The notes below the pieces were generated by a model. That model made no database searches. It had not been told where the DNA came from and worked only from the letters and a program-made list of their open reading frames with translations. The position numbers and the translations under genes were made by a program. A stretch of 64,000 nt of DNA from Sandaracinaceae bacterium (lineage in GTDB: Bacteria > Myxococcota_A > Polyangia > Polyangiales > JAFGIB01): positions 31,304 to 95,303 of the forward strand of contig JADGRF010000101.1 in assembly GCA_017881055.1 (NCBI GenBank), written 5' to 3'. Positions 28,083-40,814 of this stretch are shown here, piece after piece (positions within the stretch are counted from its first letter, which is position 1; the number at the start of each line of letters is the position of its first letter).

Positions 28083-29390
28083 ATGATCGCTCCCACTTCC
28101 GAACCCAAAGCCGACGGCAATCTCGCGAAGACCCCGTTCGCGCACTTGGTCGTGTACCTCTACCAACACCGGTCTAGCGGGACCCTGCTGCTCGGCGAGG
28201 CCGACGCCCCCAGCGTCGATCGCGAGACCGCCACGTGGGTGCGCTTTCAACGCGGTCGTGCCGTCGCCGCTCATTTCGCGGCTGGCCCCGCGGAATCGCT
28301 CGAGCTAGGCCTCTTGCCGCTTTGCGAGCTGCGCGCCGCGCCGTTCGAGTTCTTCGAAGAGGACGCAGTCGGCGACGACGTCGACGTGGTCACCGGCATG
28401 TTCGACCCGCACGGTTTCGTTGCTGAAGCTGCGCGGCGTTACCCGCGCCCCGATATCGCGAACGACGTGCTGTCACGCTTCGCTGGAACGCGCCTGCGCA
28501 TCCAACTCGGTGTCGACGTCGATCGCCTGCGGCTGTCGCCCGGGGAGATCAAGCTCGTCGAAATACTGCGCGCCGGTCCCAGCGACATCGAGACCTTGTG
28601 CTCGCTGAGCGAGTTGCCGATCGACGAGTCGCGCCGTCTGCTCTACGTGCTCATCATCGCGAAGCTGGTCGTGCCCTACGAGCCGAAGAATCCGCAGAGT
28701 GCACAGATCAACTTTCGGCAGCCGCAGCCGTCGCCCACCGCGTACAGCCTGACGCCGGACCCCGCTCCGGTCGCGACACCTGCGGCCACGCCCGACGCGA
28801 CCAAGGGCGCGTCGGGGCCGTCGAGCTCGAAGCCACCGGCTCGAGCGCCCGTCGCAACCACGTGGCAGACCATCGCGTCGCGTGCGGCGCAAGCATCGAT
28901 GCATCCGGGCGCGCCGGCCGCCGGGCCGGCCAAGGGCGCGCGTCCGACCAGCATGTCACCCCCGCGGGCCAGCCTGCCGCCGGTCGAAGCGCTCGACGCC
29001 GCAGGCAAGCAGAAGCGCATCGAACAGATGTTCGCACGCAACGCGTTCGACGAAGCGTTGCCGGTGATCCGCGCGCTCGTGGCCGAGGACGCGAACAACC
29101 CGCAGTATCGTGCTCTGCTCGGTTATGCCCTGCTCGTTCGCTCCAGCGAAGGTGTGCCGAAAGAAGTCGTCGACGAAATCAACAGCGCTCTGCGTCTGAA
29201 CGAGGACGAGCCGCGCGCGCTCTACACGAAAGCGCTCTCGTACAAGCGTGCCGGCAAAGAGCGAGAAGCTCTGCACTACTTCAAGCGCACGGTTGCGGTC
29301 GAGCCCGGACACATCGAGGCCGCGCGCGAGATCCGCCGGCTCGGCATGCGCGCGACCAGCGACGACAAGGACAAGAAGGGCCAGCGCTGA
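28083..29390 (+). CDS. DUF4388-like N-terminal domain protein with TPR-like C-terminus
   Basis: KTPFAHLVVYLYQHRSSGTLLLGE... N-terminus; C-terminal ALLGYALLVRSSEG..ALYTKALSYKRAGKEREALHYFKRTVAVEPGH TPR. Start chosen at ATG 28083. Confidence 0.7.
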   Translation: MIAPTSEPKADGNLAKTPFAHLVVYLYQHRSSGTLLLGEADAPSVDRETATWVRFQRGRAVAAHFAAGPAESLELGLLPLCELRAAPFEFFEEDAVGDDVDVVTGMFDPHGFVAEAARRYPRPDIANDVLSRFAGTRLRIQLGVDVDRLRLSPGEIKLVEILRAGPSDIETLCSLSELPIDESRRLLYVLIIAKLVVPYEPKNPQSAQINFRQPQPSPTAYSLTPDPAPVATPAATPDATKGASGPSSSKPPARAPVATTWQTIASRAAQASMHPGAPAAGPAKGARPTSMSPPRASLPPVEALDAAGKQKRIEQMFARNAFDEALPVIRALVAEDANNPQYRALLGYALLVRSSEGVPKEVVDEINSALRLNEDEPRALYTKALSYKRAGKEREALHYFKRTVAVEPGHIEAAREIRRLGMRATSDDKDKKGQR

Positions 29391-29521
29391 GGCGTCGCGA
29401 ATCGCTCCCCGGCCTCCGCCGTGCTACAAGGCATGGCTCTTTGCGGGACCTGGGGTTGGGTCTCACTTCAGCACCGCTTTGGCGCGTTCGATGGGAGCGC
29501 GGCCGTCCGTGACCTCTGCTT

Positions 29522-31300
29522 ATGCCTGCCAACACGCCGCACTTCAAGAACCTCGTCGAGCTGTTCCAGCACGCCGTGCACAGCTACGCGGATCGGCAAG
29601 CGTTTGGCGTCCTGAAGGGCAAGGAGTGGGTCTGGACCACGTACGCCGAGCTCGATCAGCTGGTCACGCAATGCCGCGCCGGGCTCGCGCTGCTCGGCGT
29701 GGGCCGCGGTGATCGCGTCGGCGTGATCGCGGACAACCGCCTGGAGTGGGTGATCGCTGCGCACGCCACCTTCCAGCGCCGCGCGATCTACGTGCCCATG
29801 TTCGAAGCTCAGGTCGACAGCGAACTCAAGTACATCCTCGCCGACTCCGGCTGCAAGGTGTGCATCGTCGCGAACTCGTCGGTGGCCACGCGCGTCGGTG
29901 CGATCCGCGAAGACCTGCTCGACCTCGCGCACGTCGTGAACATGGAGGGTGCGCCGGACGACCCGACGTCCTTCACCAACCTGCTCGCGCGCGGCGCCGA
30001 GCGCGCGATCACGGGACGCACCCCGAGCCCGACCGACGTCGCGACCTTGATCTACACGTCCGGCACCACGGGCGAGCCGAAGGGTGTGCGGCTGACGCAT
30101 GGCAATCTCGCGAGCAACACGGCTGCGCTCAGCGAGATGCGCGACTACGGTCCTGATCCGCGCACGATGGCGTTCTTGCCGTGGGCGCACGTGTTCGGCG
30201 GCTGCGTCGAGCTGAACCTGGCGTTCGCGCTGGGCGCGAGCGTGGCGATCTGCAAGAACGCCGACCAGCTGTTCGAAGAGATGCCGCGCGTCCGGCCCAC
30301 GACGCTGTATGCCGTGCCGCGCATCTGGCAGCAGATCTATCAAGACATTCAGCGCGAGCTCGCCAAAGAAACGGACATGGGTCGCAACATGTTCGAGCAA
30401 GGCCTGCGCCTGCGTGCGAAGCAAGCGCGTAGCGAGCGCTTGAGCTTGTCCGAGAAGATGTTACTCAACCTGTCCGACAAGCTCGTAATCGGCAAGCTCA
30501 AGGCGCAGCTCGGTGGCCGTCTGCGTCTCGCGTTTTCTGGTGCCGCGCCGTTGCCAGCGGAGGTCGCGGAATTCCTGCACGCAATCGGCGTGACCATCCA
30601 CGAAGGCTACGGGCTCACCGAGTCGAGCGGATCCTCCACGACCAACCCGGCGGGAGCCGTACGTTTCGGTTCCGTCGGCAAGCCCGTTCCGAACACCACG
30701 ATCACGATCGACCGCGCTGCCTACAGCGGCGACGACCCGCGCCAGGGCGAAGTGATCATCCATGGTCCCGGCGTGATGGCCGGCTATCACAACCGGCCCG
30801 AGGACACCGCCGCCGCGCTGACTGCGGACGGCGGTCTGCGCACCGGCGACGTGGGTCATCTCGACGACGACGGCTATCTCTACATCACCGGTCGCGTCAA
30901 GGAGCTCTACAAGTTGAACAGCGGGCGTTACGTCGCGCCGGTTCCGCTCGAAGAAAAGCTCAAGCTCAGCCCGTTCATCTCGAACTGCATGGTCTACGGC
31001 TCCGGCCAGCCCTACAACGTCGCGCTGATCGTCGCAGACGTGCCCGCGCTCGCGGCGTACTTCGGCGGTGATGCGCGCCCGGTGCAAGATCTCCTCTCCG
31101 AGCCACGCACGCGTCGCTTGTTCGAAGAAGAGATCCACAAGCACAGTCGCGACTTCCGCACGTTCGAGCTCGTGCGCAATTTCTGGATCGAGATGGAGCC
31201 GTTCACACGTGAAAACGGCATGCTCACCCCGACCTTCAAGCTGCGCCGCGACAACGTGTGCAAGCGCTACGAAGGCAAGCTGCTCTCGCTCTACGGCTGA
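29522..31300 (+). CDS. Long-chain fatty acid-CoA ligase (AMP-dependent synthetase, FadD15-like)
   Basis: [70 protein letters not shown]. Confidence 0.92.
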   Translation: MPANTPHFKNLVELFQHAVHSYADRQAFGVLKGKEWVWTTYAELDQLVTQCRAGLALLGVGRGDRVGVIADNRLEWVIAAHATFQRRAIYVPMFEAQVDSELKYILADSGCKVCIVANSSVATRVGAIREDLLDLAHVVNMEGAPDDPTSFTNLLARGAERAITGRTPSPTDVATLIYTSGTTGEPKGVRLTHGNLASNTAALSEMRDYGPDPRTMAFLPWAHVFGGCVELNLAFALGASVAICKNADQLFEEMPRVRPTTLYAVPRIWQQIYQDIQRELAKETDMGRNMFEQGLRLRAKQARSERLSLSEKMLLNLSDKLVIGKLKAQLGGRLRLAFSGAAPLPAEVAEFLHAIGVTIHEGYGLTESSGSSTTNPAGAVRFGSVGKPVPNTTITIDRAAYSGDDPRQGEVIIHGPGVMAGYHNRPEDTAAALTADGGLRTGDVGHLDDDGYLYITGRVKELYKLNSGRYVAPVPLEEKLKLSPFISNCMVYGSGQPYNVALIVADVPALAAYFGGDARPVQDLLSEPRTRRLFEEEIHKHSRDFRTFELVRNFWIEMEPFTRENGMLTPTFKLRRDNVCKRYEGKLLSLYG

Positions 31301-31304
31301 TCGC

Positions 31305-32381
31305 ATGGCAGATCGCAAAGAAGCCAACAGCGAGCGAGCCGAGCTCGGCGACGACAGCGCGCAGCCGCTCGATACGCGAGCGCTCTCGCGCTACCTGAGC
31401 GAGCACGTGCCGGGCGTCGTTGGGGAGGTCGCCGCCCGCAAGTTCGCGGGTGGCCAGTCCAATCCCACGTACAAGCTCGACGCGGGTGGCCGTCAGCTGG
31501 TGCTGCGCAAGAAACCGCAGGGTGTGCTCTTGCCGACTGCGCACATGATCGAGCGCGAGTACCGCGTGTACCGTGCGCTCGAGAGCAGCGAGGTGCCCGT
31601 CCCGCGGCCGCTCTTGTACTGCAAGGACGCCTCCGTGATCGGCACCGAGTTCTTCGTGATGGACTACGTTGCGGGCCGCATCTTCTGGGATCCGGCGCTG
31701 CCCAACGTCGAGGCATCCGAGCGTCGCGCGATCTATTCCGAGATGGTGCGCGTCCTTGCAGCTCTACACTGCGTGGACTACGCCGCCTGCGGGCTCGCCG
31801 ACTACGGCAAGCCTGGTAACTACTTTGCGCGTCAGCTGAAGCGTTGGACCGAGCAGTATCGCGCCGCGCAAACCGAGACCTTGCCCGCGATGGACGCGCT
31901 CAGCCGCTGGTTGCCCGCGCACCTGCCGAGCGACGACACCACCACCTTGGTGCATGGCGACTTCCGGCTCGACAACATGATCTTTCATCCGACCGAGCCG
32001 CGCGTGCTGGCGGTGCTCGATTGGGAGCTCTCCACGCTGGGTCATCCGCTCGCCGATCTCGCCTACGCATGCATGCCGTACCACCTCGGTGCGCCCGGGC
32101 GCGCGGCGATCGCCGGCATCGCAGGTCCAGGAACCGCCATTCCGCGCGAAGCGGAGTACCTCGCCGAGTATTGCAAGCACACGGGGCGCACGAGCTTGCC
32201 GGACCACACGTTCTGCTTGGCGTTCTCGCTCTTTCGCTACGCCGCGATCGTGCAGGGCGTGTACCGGCGCGGCCTCGACGGCAACGCCAGCAGCAGCGAC
32301 GCCACGAGCTACCGAGACCGCGTCGCCCAGGCCGCCGAAGTCGGCTTTCAGCTGGTCCGCGCTTCCGGCAGCGACGTCTGA
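31305..32381 (+). CDS. Phosphotransferase family protein (APH/ACAD10-like)
   Basis: [42 protein letters not shown] (Brenner motif); [19 protein letters not shown]. Start ATG 31305. Confidence 0.88.
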   Translation: MADRKEANSERAELGDDSAQPLDTRALSRYLSEHVPGVVGEVAARKFAGGQSNPTYKLDAGGRQLVLRKKPQGVLLPTAHMIEREYRVYRALESSEVPVPRPLLYCKDASVIGTEFFVMDYVAGRIFWDPALPNVEASERRAIYSEMVRVLAALHCVDYAACGLADYGKPGNYFARQLKRWTEQYRAAQTETLPAMDALSRWLPAHLPSDDTTTLVHGDFRLDNMIFHPTEPRVLAVLDWELSTLGHPLADLAYACMPYHLGAPGRAAIAGIAGPGTAIPREAEYLAEYCKHTGRTSLPDHTFCLAFSLFRYAAIVQGVYRRGLDGNASSSDATSYRDRVAQAAEVGFQLVRASGSDV

Positions 32382-33832
32382 GCGCCGCCGCCGGGCCGCC
32401 GCGTGCGGCGACGCACGCGCCAGAGAATCAAGACGCCGAGGCCGCTTAGGCTCGTGCTCGGGGCCGTGCGGTCGTGCGGCGGCAACGCGGTCGCGCAGCC
32501 CGAGCCGCCGTGCTTCTTTGCGGAACCAGCGGCGTCGGTCGCTCCTGTTCCAGCTGACGACGCGCCCGCATCGCCGAGCCCTGCGCCGGCATCGCTGCGC
32601 GGGACGCCGCCGTCCAGCTGGAACCCCAGCATCAGCTCGCGACGCCAATCGCTGAAAGGCCCGGAACAAGCGATGGCCACCTTGGAGTCGAGCGGGCAGG
32701 GCACCATCGTGGTCACATCCGTGAAGGCCATCACCGTGGTCAGCGTGTCGCCTTCGTCGGTCGAGACCGACAGGCCGGCCGTGCCAGCGCGCTCGTCACA
32801 GACGTAGAGCGTAGTGCCGTAGAGCGCGGCGCATTCTCCTGCGCGCGTGGTGAGCTGCGTGAACGTCTTGCCACCGTCGCGTGAGCGCCAGAAGCCGTTG
32901 CGCCCACCGACCCACAGCGTCTTCGCGTCTTCGGTGATTGCGAAGGCGCTCAAGCGGTCGACGCCGAGCGGGCTGGTGAACGCGGCGGCGTGATCGTGGC
33001 TGACCAGAAAGCGATCCAAGACGCCGATGCCGAGCTCTGCGTGCGCGACACCGAACACGGCGGCCGTGCTGGTCGGATCGGCGCCCAAGAGCTCCAGCGC
33101 ATACTCGTCGTCGTGCAGCGAGAACGGATGCTGGGTGAACGACTTGCCTGCGTCGGTCGACTCCGCGAAGAACCAATCGAAGCCCATCATGTCGGCGCGT
33201 AGGCGCAGGCCCGAGGCCAGCAACACATCTTTGCCGAGCGGCGACACCTGCAGGTGGTCGTAGATGAAGTCGGTCACGCGTGGTCCCGTGCTCGAGAACG
33301 TCGTTCCGCCATCTTCGCTCGTATACAGGCCGTTCTTCACGTTCGCCTGCCCGGTGCTCGCGACCAGGTGCTTGGCGTCGTTCGGATCCTGAGCCAACGC
33401 GGGTACGGCAATCATGTCGAGCGGAGCAACGGCGTCGATCGTGCACAGGTCGGCGCTTGCCGACAGCAGGCCGTGCGAGGTCCCGATCAAGTACCCCCCG
33501 CCGCTCCGTGCGGCTACGCTCGGGATCTCGGACGTATTGATGCCCAGCGCCTCATTGCAGAGCAGCTGGAAACCCGTGCTTCCGTCGTGGCTCAGCACTA
33601 GGCCGCGGTTGGTGCGCACGAGCACGCTCTGGCCTTGGCGGATGACGCCGCTGCCGTGAGGTGGATCGTGAGCGAATGCCTTGGCGCACACGAGCAGCAC
33701 GAGCGCAAACGCGATGCCTCCGGCAGGACGCAGCGCTGGACCAGCGCAGCTCGACGACAGTGGTTTCGCGCTCGATGGTGTCGATCGTTCTTTGGGTGTC
33801 GCGCCAAAGTGGAGTGTCTTGCGGTTGATCAT
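32348..33832 (-). CDS. Exported Asp-box/BNR beta-propeller-like protein with MYXO-CTERM-like C-terminal anchor
   Basis: [31 protein letters not shown] Asp-box units; signal sequence [16 protein letters not shown]; tail [38 protein letters not shown]. Confidence 0.78.
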   Translation of the reverse strand: MINRKTLHFGATPKERSTPSSAKPLSSSCAGPALRPAGGIAFALVLLVCAKAFAHDPPHGSGVIRQGQSVLVRTNRGLVLSHDGSTGFQLLCNEALGINTSEIPSVAARSGGGYLIGTSHGLLSASADLCTIDAVAPLDMIAVPALAQDPNDAKHLVASTGQANVKNGLYTSEDGGTTFSSTGPRVTDFIYDHLQVSPLGKDVLLASGLRLRADMMGFDWFFAESTDAGKSFTQHPFSLHDDEYALELLGADPTSTAAVFGVAHAELGIGVLDRFLVSHDHAAAFTSPLGVDRLSAFAITEDAKTLWVGGRNGFWRSRDGGKTFTQLTTRAGECAALYGTTLYVCDERAGTAGLSVSTDEGDTLTTVMAFTDVTTMVPCPLDSKVAIACSGPFSDWRRELMLGFQLDGGVPRSDAGAGLGDAGASSAGTGATDAAGSAKKHGGSGCATALPPHDRTAPSTSLSGLGVLILWRVRRRTRRPGGGAQTSLPEARTS

Positions 33833-34184
33833 GTGCTGCGGCGCCGACCCGGGCTCGGGCCAAATCGTAGCGCTGGTCGGCCGCATCGACGAGGGCACGC
33901 AGCGTCGTCCCACACGAACCCGAAACCGAGGCACAGCGCATACACAATGCCACTTGTGAGAAGCACTGCTGCGGTCCGCGCCCGCGCGCTGCGCGCAGGA
34001 AGGAACACGGACGGCTCTTCACTAGGGGACGCGTCCGCTGCGCTCTGCACGGGAAATGTGGTAGACAGTTATTGTCACTCTATGATGTCTGAAGTGCCAA
34101 AAAGCGTTTCGAGCGGTCTGCGTACCGGGGCTACGGGGGGCTCAGATTGAGCCACTACGCCGCAGTTGCCGCCGAAGTCGGCGC

Positions 34185-34201
34185 TTGGCACGAAACATGA
34201 A
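34185..34201 (+). promoter_or_regulatory. Candidate sigma-54-type promoter upstream of the pilin gene
   Basis: TTGGCACG-AAAC-ATGAA against YTGGCACGrNNNTTGCW: perfect -24 element, -12 element lacks the C of GC. About 75 nt upstream of ATG 34275. Confidence 0.35.
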
Positions 34202-34274
34202 CTACGACCAGTGAGCTTTGGGGCTGCTGTCACCTGATGTCAACTGGAACTCGTTGACCACGAGAGGACAACTG

Positions 34275-34814
34275 ATGACCACGCGTTTGCGTAAAGTACA
34301 CGGGTTCACGCTGATGGAGCTCATGATCGTCGTGGCGATCGCCGGCATTCTATCTGCCATCGCGATCCCGACATTCACGATGCTGAGAAATCGCGCGAAG
34401 ACGGCCGAGGCGTCGACGAACTTGAACTCCATGTTCAAGTGCGCGGCGGCGTACTACTCGGGCGAGCGTGGCGGCCAAGGCCAAACCGCAAACGTCAGCG
34501 GGTATTGCATCGCGGCACCAAGCGCCATGATCCCCGGGCCCCCGATCAAAGACAAACAGTCGTTTTCACACGACCCCACGTTCGATTCGCTCGGTTTCTG
34601 GATCGCCGATGGCGTCTACTACGCGTACAAGCTCACTTCGCCCGGCGCGGGCTGTTCTCACGCCGCGGGCGACAGCAATCTCTACACCTTCGACGCCTAC
34701 GGCAACCTGGACGGCGATGCGTTCTTCAGCACGTTCGAGCTAGCTGCAGGCTCGGACAAAGATAACACGCTCTATCACGGCTTCGGCTTCTACGTGAACA
34801 ACGAGATGGAGTAG
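34275..34814 (+). CDS. Type IV pilin / pseudopilin-like prepilin
   Basis: Class III prepilin signal RKVHG|FTLMELMIVVAIAGILSAIAIPTF; ATG 34275. Confidence 0.9.
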   Translation: MTTRLRKVHGFTLMELMIVVAIAGILSAIAIPTFTMLRNRAKTAEASTNLNSMFKCAAAYYSGERGGQGQTANVSGYCIAAPSAMIPGPPIKDKQSFSHDPTFDSLGFWIADGVYYAYKLTSPGAGCSHAAGDSNLYTFDAYGNLDGDAFFSTFELAAGSDKDNTLYHGFGFYVNNEME

Positions 34815-34821
34815 AGCGCGC

Positions 34822-37212
<2,391 letters not shown>

Positions 37213-37338
37213 GTTGCCCAGATAGTACCATCCGGAAACGCGCCGGCAGTAGGCGGCAGTGGCCCGGGTGCATCAACGGCGCGCACATGTCCGCTGCGTG
37301 CCCACTCTGCGTGCACTCCAGGCTACAGCGCAGCGGCG

Positions 37339-37857
37339 CTACGTTGCGCGATGCTTGCTCTTGCCAAGCGCGAGCACCCGCTGTGCGTGGCGGGTTTCGA
37401 CCGGCTGGACCGAGAGCCGCATGCCGCGTCGCGTGACCAGCATCCCGTCCAGCGCGGGGTCGTTCTTCATGGCCTCGAGCGTCACGGGCCCCGCCAGCTT
37501 CTCGACGAATTCCACATCCACCATCGACCAGCGCGGATCCTCTTGCTTCGAGCTCGCGTCGTAGTGGTCGCTCTTCGGATCGAACTGCGTGTGATCGGGG
37601 TAGGCCGTGCGGACGATCCGCGCGAGCCCGACCACGCCCTTCGGCTCGCTGCTCGAGTGGTAGAAGAGCACGAGATCGCCGACCTGCATCTCACGCATGT
37701 GATTGCGCGCTTGGAAGTTGCGTACGCCATCCCAGGGCGATCGCTTCATGCGCGCGAGGTCGTCGATGCCGAACACGTTCGGCTCGGTCTTCATCAACCA
37801 GAAGCACGGCGGCTGGGCCGCCGGCTTCTTGGCCTTACGGAGCGTCTTCGCGCTCAC
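37339..37857 (-). CDS. EVE domain-containing protein (thymocyte nuclear protein 1-like)
   Basis: FWLMKTEPNVFGIDDLARMKRSPWDGVRNFQARNHMREMQVGDLVLFYHSSSEPKGVVGLARIVRTAYPD; GTG start overlaps the TGA of the upstream gene (GTGA). Confidence 0.92.
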   Translation of the reverse strand: MSAKTLRKAKKPAAQPPCFWLMKTEPNVFGIDDLARMKRSPWDGVRNFQARNHMREMQVGDLVLFYHSSSEPKGVVGLARIVRTAYPDHTQFDPKSDHYDASSKQEDPRWSMVDVEFVEKLAGPVTLEAMKNDPALDGMLVTRRGMRLSVQPVETRHAQRVLALGKSKHRAT

Positions 37858-38846
37858 GCAAACCAGCGCTGAATCGCGGTCTCGGGCAACGACACACCCG
37901 TGACCTTTGCCTTCTGCACCAGCTCCCAGAAGTAACGGTACGTCGCGCGATCGTGCAGATCGCCGTCGTATTGGATCGGACCCCAGTTCGCGTCCTGCGC
38001 CGCGAGCAGGATGTTCACGGCCGTCGCGACCTCGTCGTGCTTCGGCTTCATCGCGTCGACAATCGGCTGAATCTGCAGCGGGTAGATCGACCACATGCGC
38101 AGGAAGCCGAACTCGTTGCGCGCGCGCGAGGCATCTTGGAACGTCTGGTACTGGTTCTTCAGATCGAGCGTCACGTTGTGCGCGGGAATGACGCCGCTGC
38201 ACTGCGCCGCCGAGACCACGCGCGCTTTCGCGTACGAGATCGCGCGATGGTCGAACTGACCGGGCGAGCGCATGTTTTCCGACGCGACCGCGCCATGAAA
38301 GCCCGACACGAAATCCATCAGACCGAAATCCAGCACCTGCACCCACGGCAAGGCCGCGATGTCGTACGCGTCGCGCACGGCGCCGTGTGTCTCGATCAGC
38401 ACGTGGATCGGAATCTCGCGCGTGATGTTCGCCTGCTTGGCCACCTGCTGGATGTAGTTGATCTGCTCTTTGACCTGCTCGAGCCGCGTCGGCTTGGGGA
38501 TCGTGATGTACGCGAGCTCGTTGCCGGCACCCGGCACGAGCACATCGACGTCGAGCTTCCAATGCGCGTTCGAGTGATCGTGAATGCGCACGCCCGCCTT
38601 CTTGTGGATGTTGCGCGCGGACTTCGCCATCGCGACCACCATCTCGGCGTGTTTCTTCTCTTCGCCCTGCTTGGCGCCGTCTTCGCAGTCCATCGTGATG
38701 TCGAAGATGCCTTCGAGCTTCTGCTGAAGATCCATGGCCTTCTCGATCAGCTTTTCGCTGCCCGCGAAGTGCTCGCAGGTGTTGATGATCGGGAACGGTT
38801 TTTCTCCCGCGAAGAGGGCGTCGTTCGGATGAATGCGGGCGCTCAT
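37854..38846 (-). CDS. HpcH/HpaI aldolase/citrate lyase family protein (malyl-CoA lyase-like)
   Basis: KLEGIFDITMDCEDGA, LIETHGAVRDAYDIAALPWVQVLDFGLMDFVSG, RMWSIYPLQIQPIVDAM; start ATG 38846 with AGGAG just upstream. Confidence 0.85.
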   Translation of the reverse strand: MSARIHPNDALFAGEKPFPIINTCEHFAGSEKLIEKAMDLQQKLEGIFDITMDCEDGAKQGEEKKHAEMVVAMAKSARNIHKKAGVRIHDHSNAHWKLDVDVLVPGAGNELAYITIPKPTRLEQVKEQINYIQQVAKQANITREIPIHVLIETHGAVRDAYDIAALPWVQVLDFGLMDFVSGFHGAVASENMRSPGQFDHRAISYAKARVVSAAQCSGVIPAHNVTLDLKNQYQTFQDASRARNEFGFLRMWSIYPLQIQPIVDAMKPKHDEVATAVNILLAAQDANWGPIQYDGDLHDRATYRYFWELVQKAKVTGVSLPETAIQRWFA

Positions 38847-38862
38847 GACGTTGAGACTCCTG

Positions 38863-38966
38863 CGCCGAGAGCCGTAGGCTGCTCGGCGGTTTTGTGACCC
38901 CCGCCGAGAGCCGTAGGCTGCTCGGCGGTTTTGTGACCCCCGCCGAGAGCCGTAGGCTGCTCGGCG
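38863..38966. repeat. Three tandem copies (39-bp period) of a hairpin element CGCCGAGAGCCGTAGGCTGCTCGGCG in the 5' leader of the HpcH/HpaI gene
   Basis: Identical 26-nt hairpins at 38863, 38902 and 38941 separated by gttttgtgacccc; arms CGCCGAG/CTCGGCG plus AGCC/GGCT with a one-base bulge. Confidence 0.92.
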
Positions 38967-39270
38967 GGGTGTAATGGGTGCGCCTATACCACGTTCCACA
39001 CGTCTCACCACTGGCCGCGATGGTCGAGTGGGCATCGGTGCTCGGCTGACGCGGCTTGACGTGCGCGGGCGTGTGTCCAAATACTAGGGCGTCAGCCGAT
39101 TCGTGTGGGGGCTAACGACTCGACCCAATTTTTCGATGCGCTACTTGCGCAACCGCTCGCACACTCCTATCCTCCTACATGGGATCACCTCTGGCTTGTT
39201 ACGCGGGAAGTTGCAATAAATTCAACATCTCTCAGGTGGCGTGGAACGTGCTTCAAGCCCGCAGCTAGGT

Positions 39271-40707
39271 ATGACCGATTTTCGTAACGCAGCCTCTCTA
39301 AACAATCGACACGGATTAATCCGTCCGCACGAGGCGAAGCTCGACTTTCTCGCGCGCACGACCGACGCGTGTTGGATTACGATCTCGCTCTGGGTCGCGT
39401 CGGCCCTCTACCCCGAGAAGTGGGACTCGCGTCACTCGACGGCCGCTGCCGTCGCGGTCGTAGTCTTCTACCTCGTGGGTCAGGCGCAGGGCCTGTACCG
39501 CGCATGGCGCTCCGAGCCGATCAAGCGTGAGTTCGCGCAGGTCTGGCTGACGTGGGCGTTCGTCGTTCCACTGCTCTTGCTCTTGGCCTTCGTCGCGAAG
39601 ACGTCCGAGGACTACTCGCGCCGCGTGATTCTCGAGTGGTTCGGCATGGCGCCGACGTTCATCTCGGTTTGGCGCGTCGCGCTGCGCTTGTTCCTGCAAG
39701 AGATGCGCGCGCGTGGCCACAACACGCGCACCGTCGCGATCGCGGGCGCATCGGCCCTCGGCGAAGAGCTCGCGCGCAGCATTCAGCGCTCGCCTTGGAT
39801 GGGCATGCGCATGGTTGGCTTCTACGACGATCGTCATGTCTCGCGCTTGCACCCGATCGATCCTGAAGCCGGCGAGATCAAGGGCGACCTCGACAAGCTC
39901 GTGGCCGAGACCAAGCACGGGCGCGTAGACGTCGTGTACATTGCGCTGCCGCTGCGTGCGGAACCGCGCATCAACGCGATCATCCGGCGTCTGCAGGACA
40001 CCACTGCGTCGGTCTATCTTGCGTACGACTTCGGCGGCTTCGATGTGCTCCGCGCGCAGTGGGGGCAAGTCGGCGGCGTGCCCGTGATGAGTGTGGTGGA
40101 GAACCCGTTCCATGGCATCGAAGGCGTGACCAAGCGCGTCGAAGACTTGCTGATCGGCAGCTTGATCATGTCGGCGATCGCGTTGCCGATGCTGGTGATC
40201 GCGCTGGTTGTACGCCTCTCATCGAAGGGACCGGTGTTCTTTCGCCAGCGCCGCTACGGCCTCAATGGTGAAGAGATCACCGTGCTGAAGTTCCGCACGA
40301 TGACCGTCACGGAAGATGGAGCCGAGGTCAAGCAAGCCACGCGCAACGACATACGCGTCACGCGCGTTGGTCACTTCCTGCGCCGCACGTCGCTCGATGA
40401 GCTTCCCCAGTTCATCCAGGTACTCACGGGGGATATGTCGATCGTGGGGCCGCGACCGCACGCCGTGGTGCATAACGAGCAATATCGCTCGCTCATCCAG
40501 GGTTACATGCTGCGGCACAAGGTGAAGCCGGGAATCACGGGCTGGGCCCAGGTCAACGGCTGGCGGGGAGAAACCGACACGCTCGAAAAGATGGCAAAGC
40601 GCGTCGAATACGACCTCGCATACATTCGCGACTGGGCGCTGTGGATGGACCTGAAGATAATAATGCTGACCGTGCTTGGCGTTTTTCGTGGAAAGAACGC
40701 ATATTAA
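39271..40707 (+). CDS. Undecaprenyl-phosphate sugar phosphotransferase (polyprenyl glycosylphosphotransferase, WcaJ/EpsE-like)
   Basis: SSKGPVFFRQRRYGLNGEEITVLKFRTM, RRTSLDELPQFIQVLTGDMSIVGPRPH, GITGWAQVNGWRGETDT; N-terminal TM helices. Confidence 0.93.
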   Translation: MTDFRNAASLNNRHGLIRPHEAKLDFLARTTDACWITISLWVASALYPEKWDSRHSTAAAVAVVVFYLVGQAQGLYRAWRSEPIKREFAQVWLTWAFVVPLLLLLAFVAKTSEDYSRRVILEWFGMAPTFISVWRVALRLFLQEMRARGHNTRTVAIAGASALGEELARSIQRSPWMGMRMVGFYDDRHVSRLHPIDPEAGEIKGDLDKLVAETKHGRVDVVYIALPLRAEPRINAIIRRLQDTTASVYLAYDFGGFDVLRAQWGQVGGVPVMSVVENPFHGIEGVTKRVEDLLIGSLIMSAIALPMLVIALVVRLSSKGPVFFRQRRYGLNGEEITVLKFRTMTVTEDGAEVKQATRNDIRVTRVGHFLRRTSLDELPQFIQVLTGDMSIVGPRPHAVVHNEQYRSLIQGYMLRHKVKPGITGWAQVNGWRGETDTLEKMAKRVEYDLAYIRDWALWMDLKIIMLTVLGVFRGKNAY

Positions 40708-40814
40708 GCGCCCCAAGTTGGGCGGGGCTGTCGGTGTCGGTATAGTGGCCGTGAGCGAATCCGGCTTGCCGTGGTGCGGTGCCACGAGTGTGTTGCTTGG
40801 AGTAACTGCGCGAC

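Noticed and set aside
38863-38966. Possible CRISPR array
   Set aside because: Only three copies, the intervening about 13-nt sequences are identical, and no cas genes are present. It is a tandem hairpin repeat.
39237-39252. Sigma-54-like TGGC-N10-GC match upstream of the sugar phosphotransferase gene
   Set aside because: TGGCGTGGAACGTGCT has the correct core spacing but lies only about 20 nt from ATG 39271, leaving almost no leader. Mismatches at -24 make chance likely.
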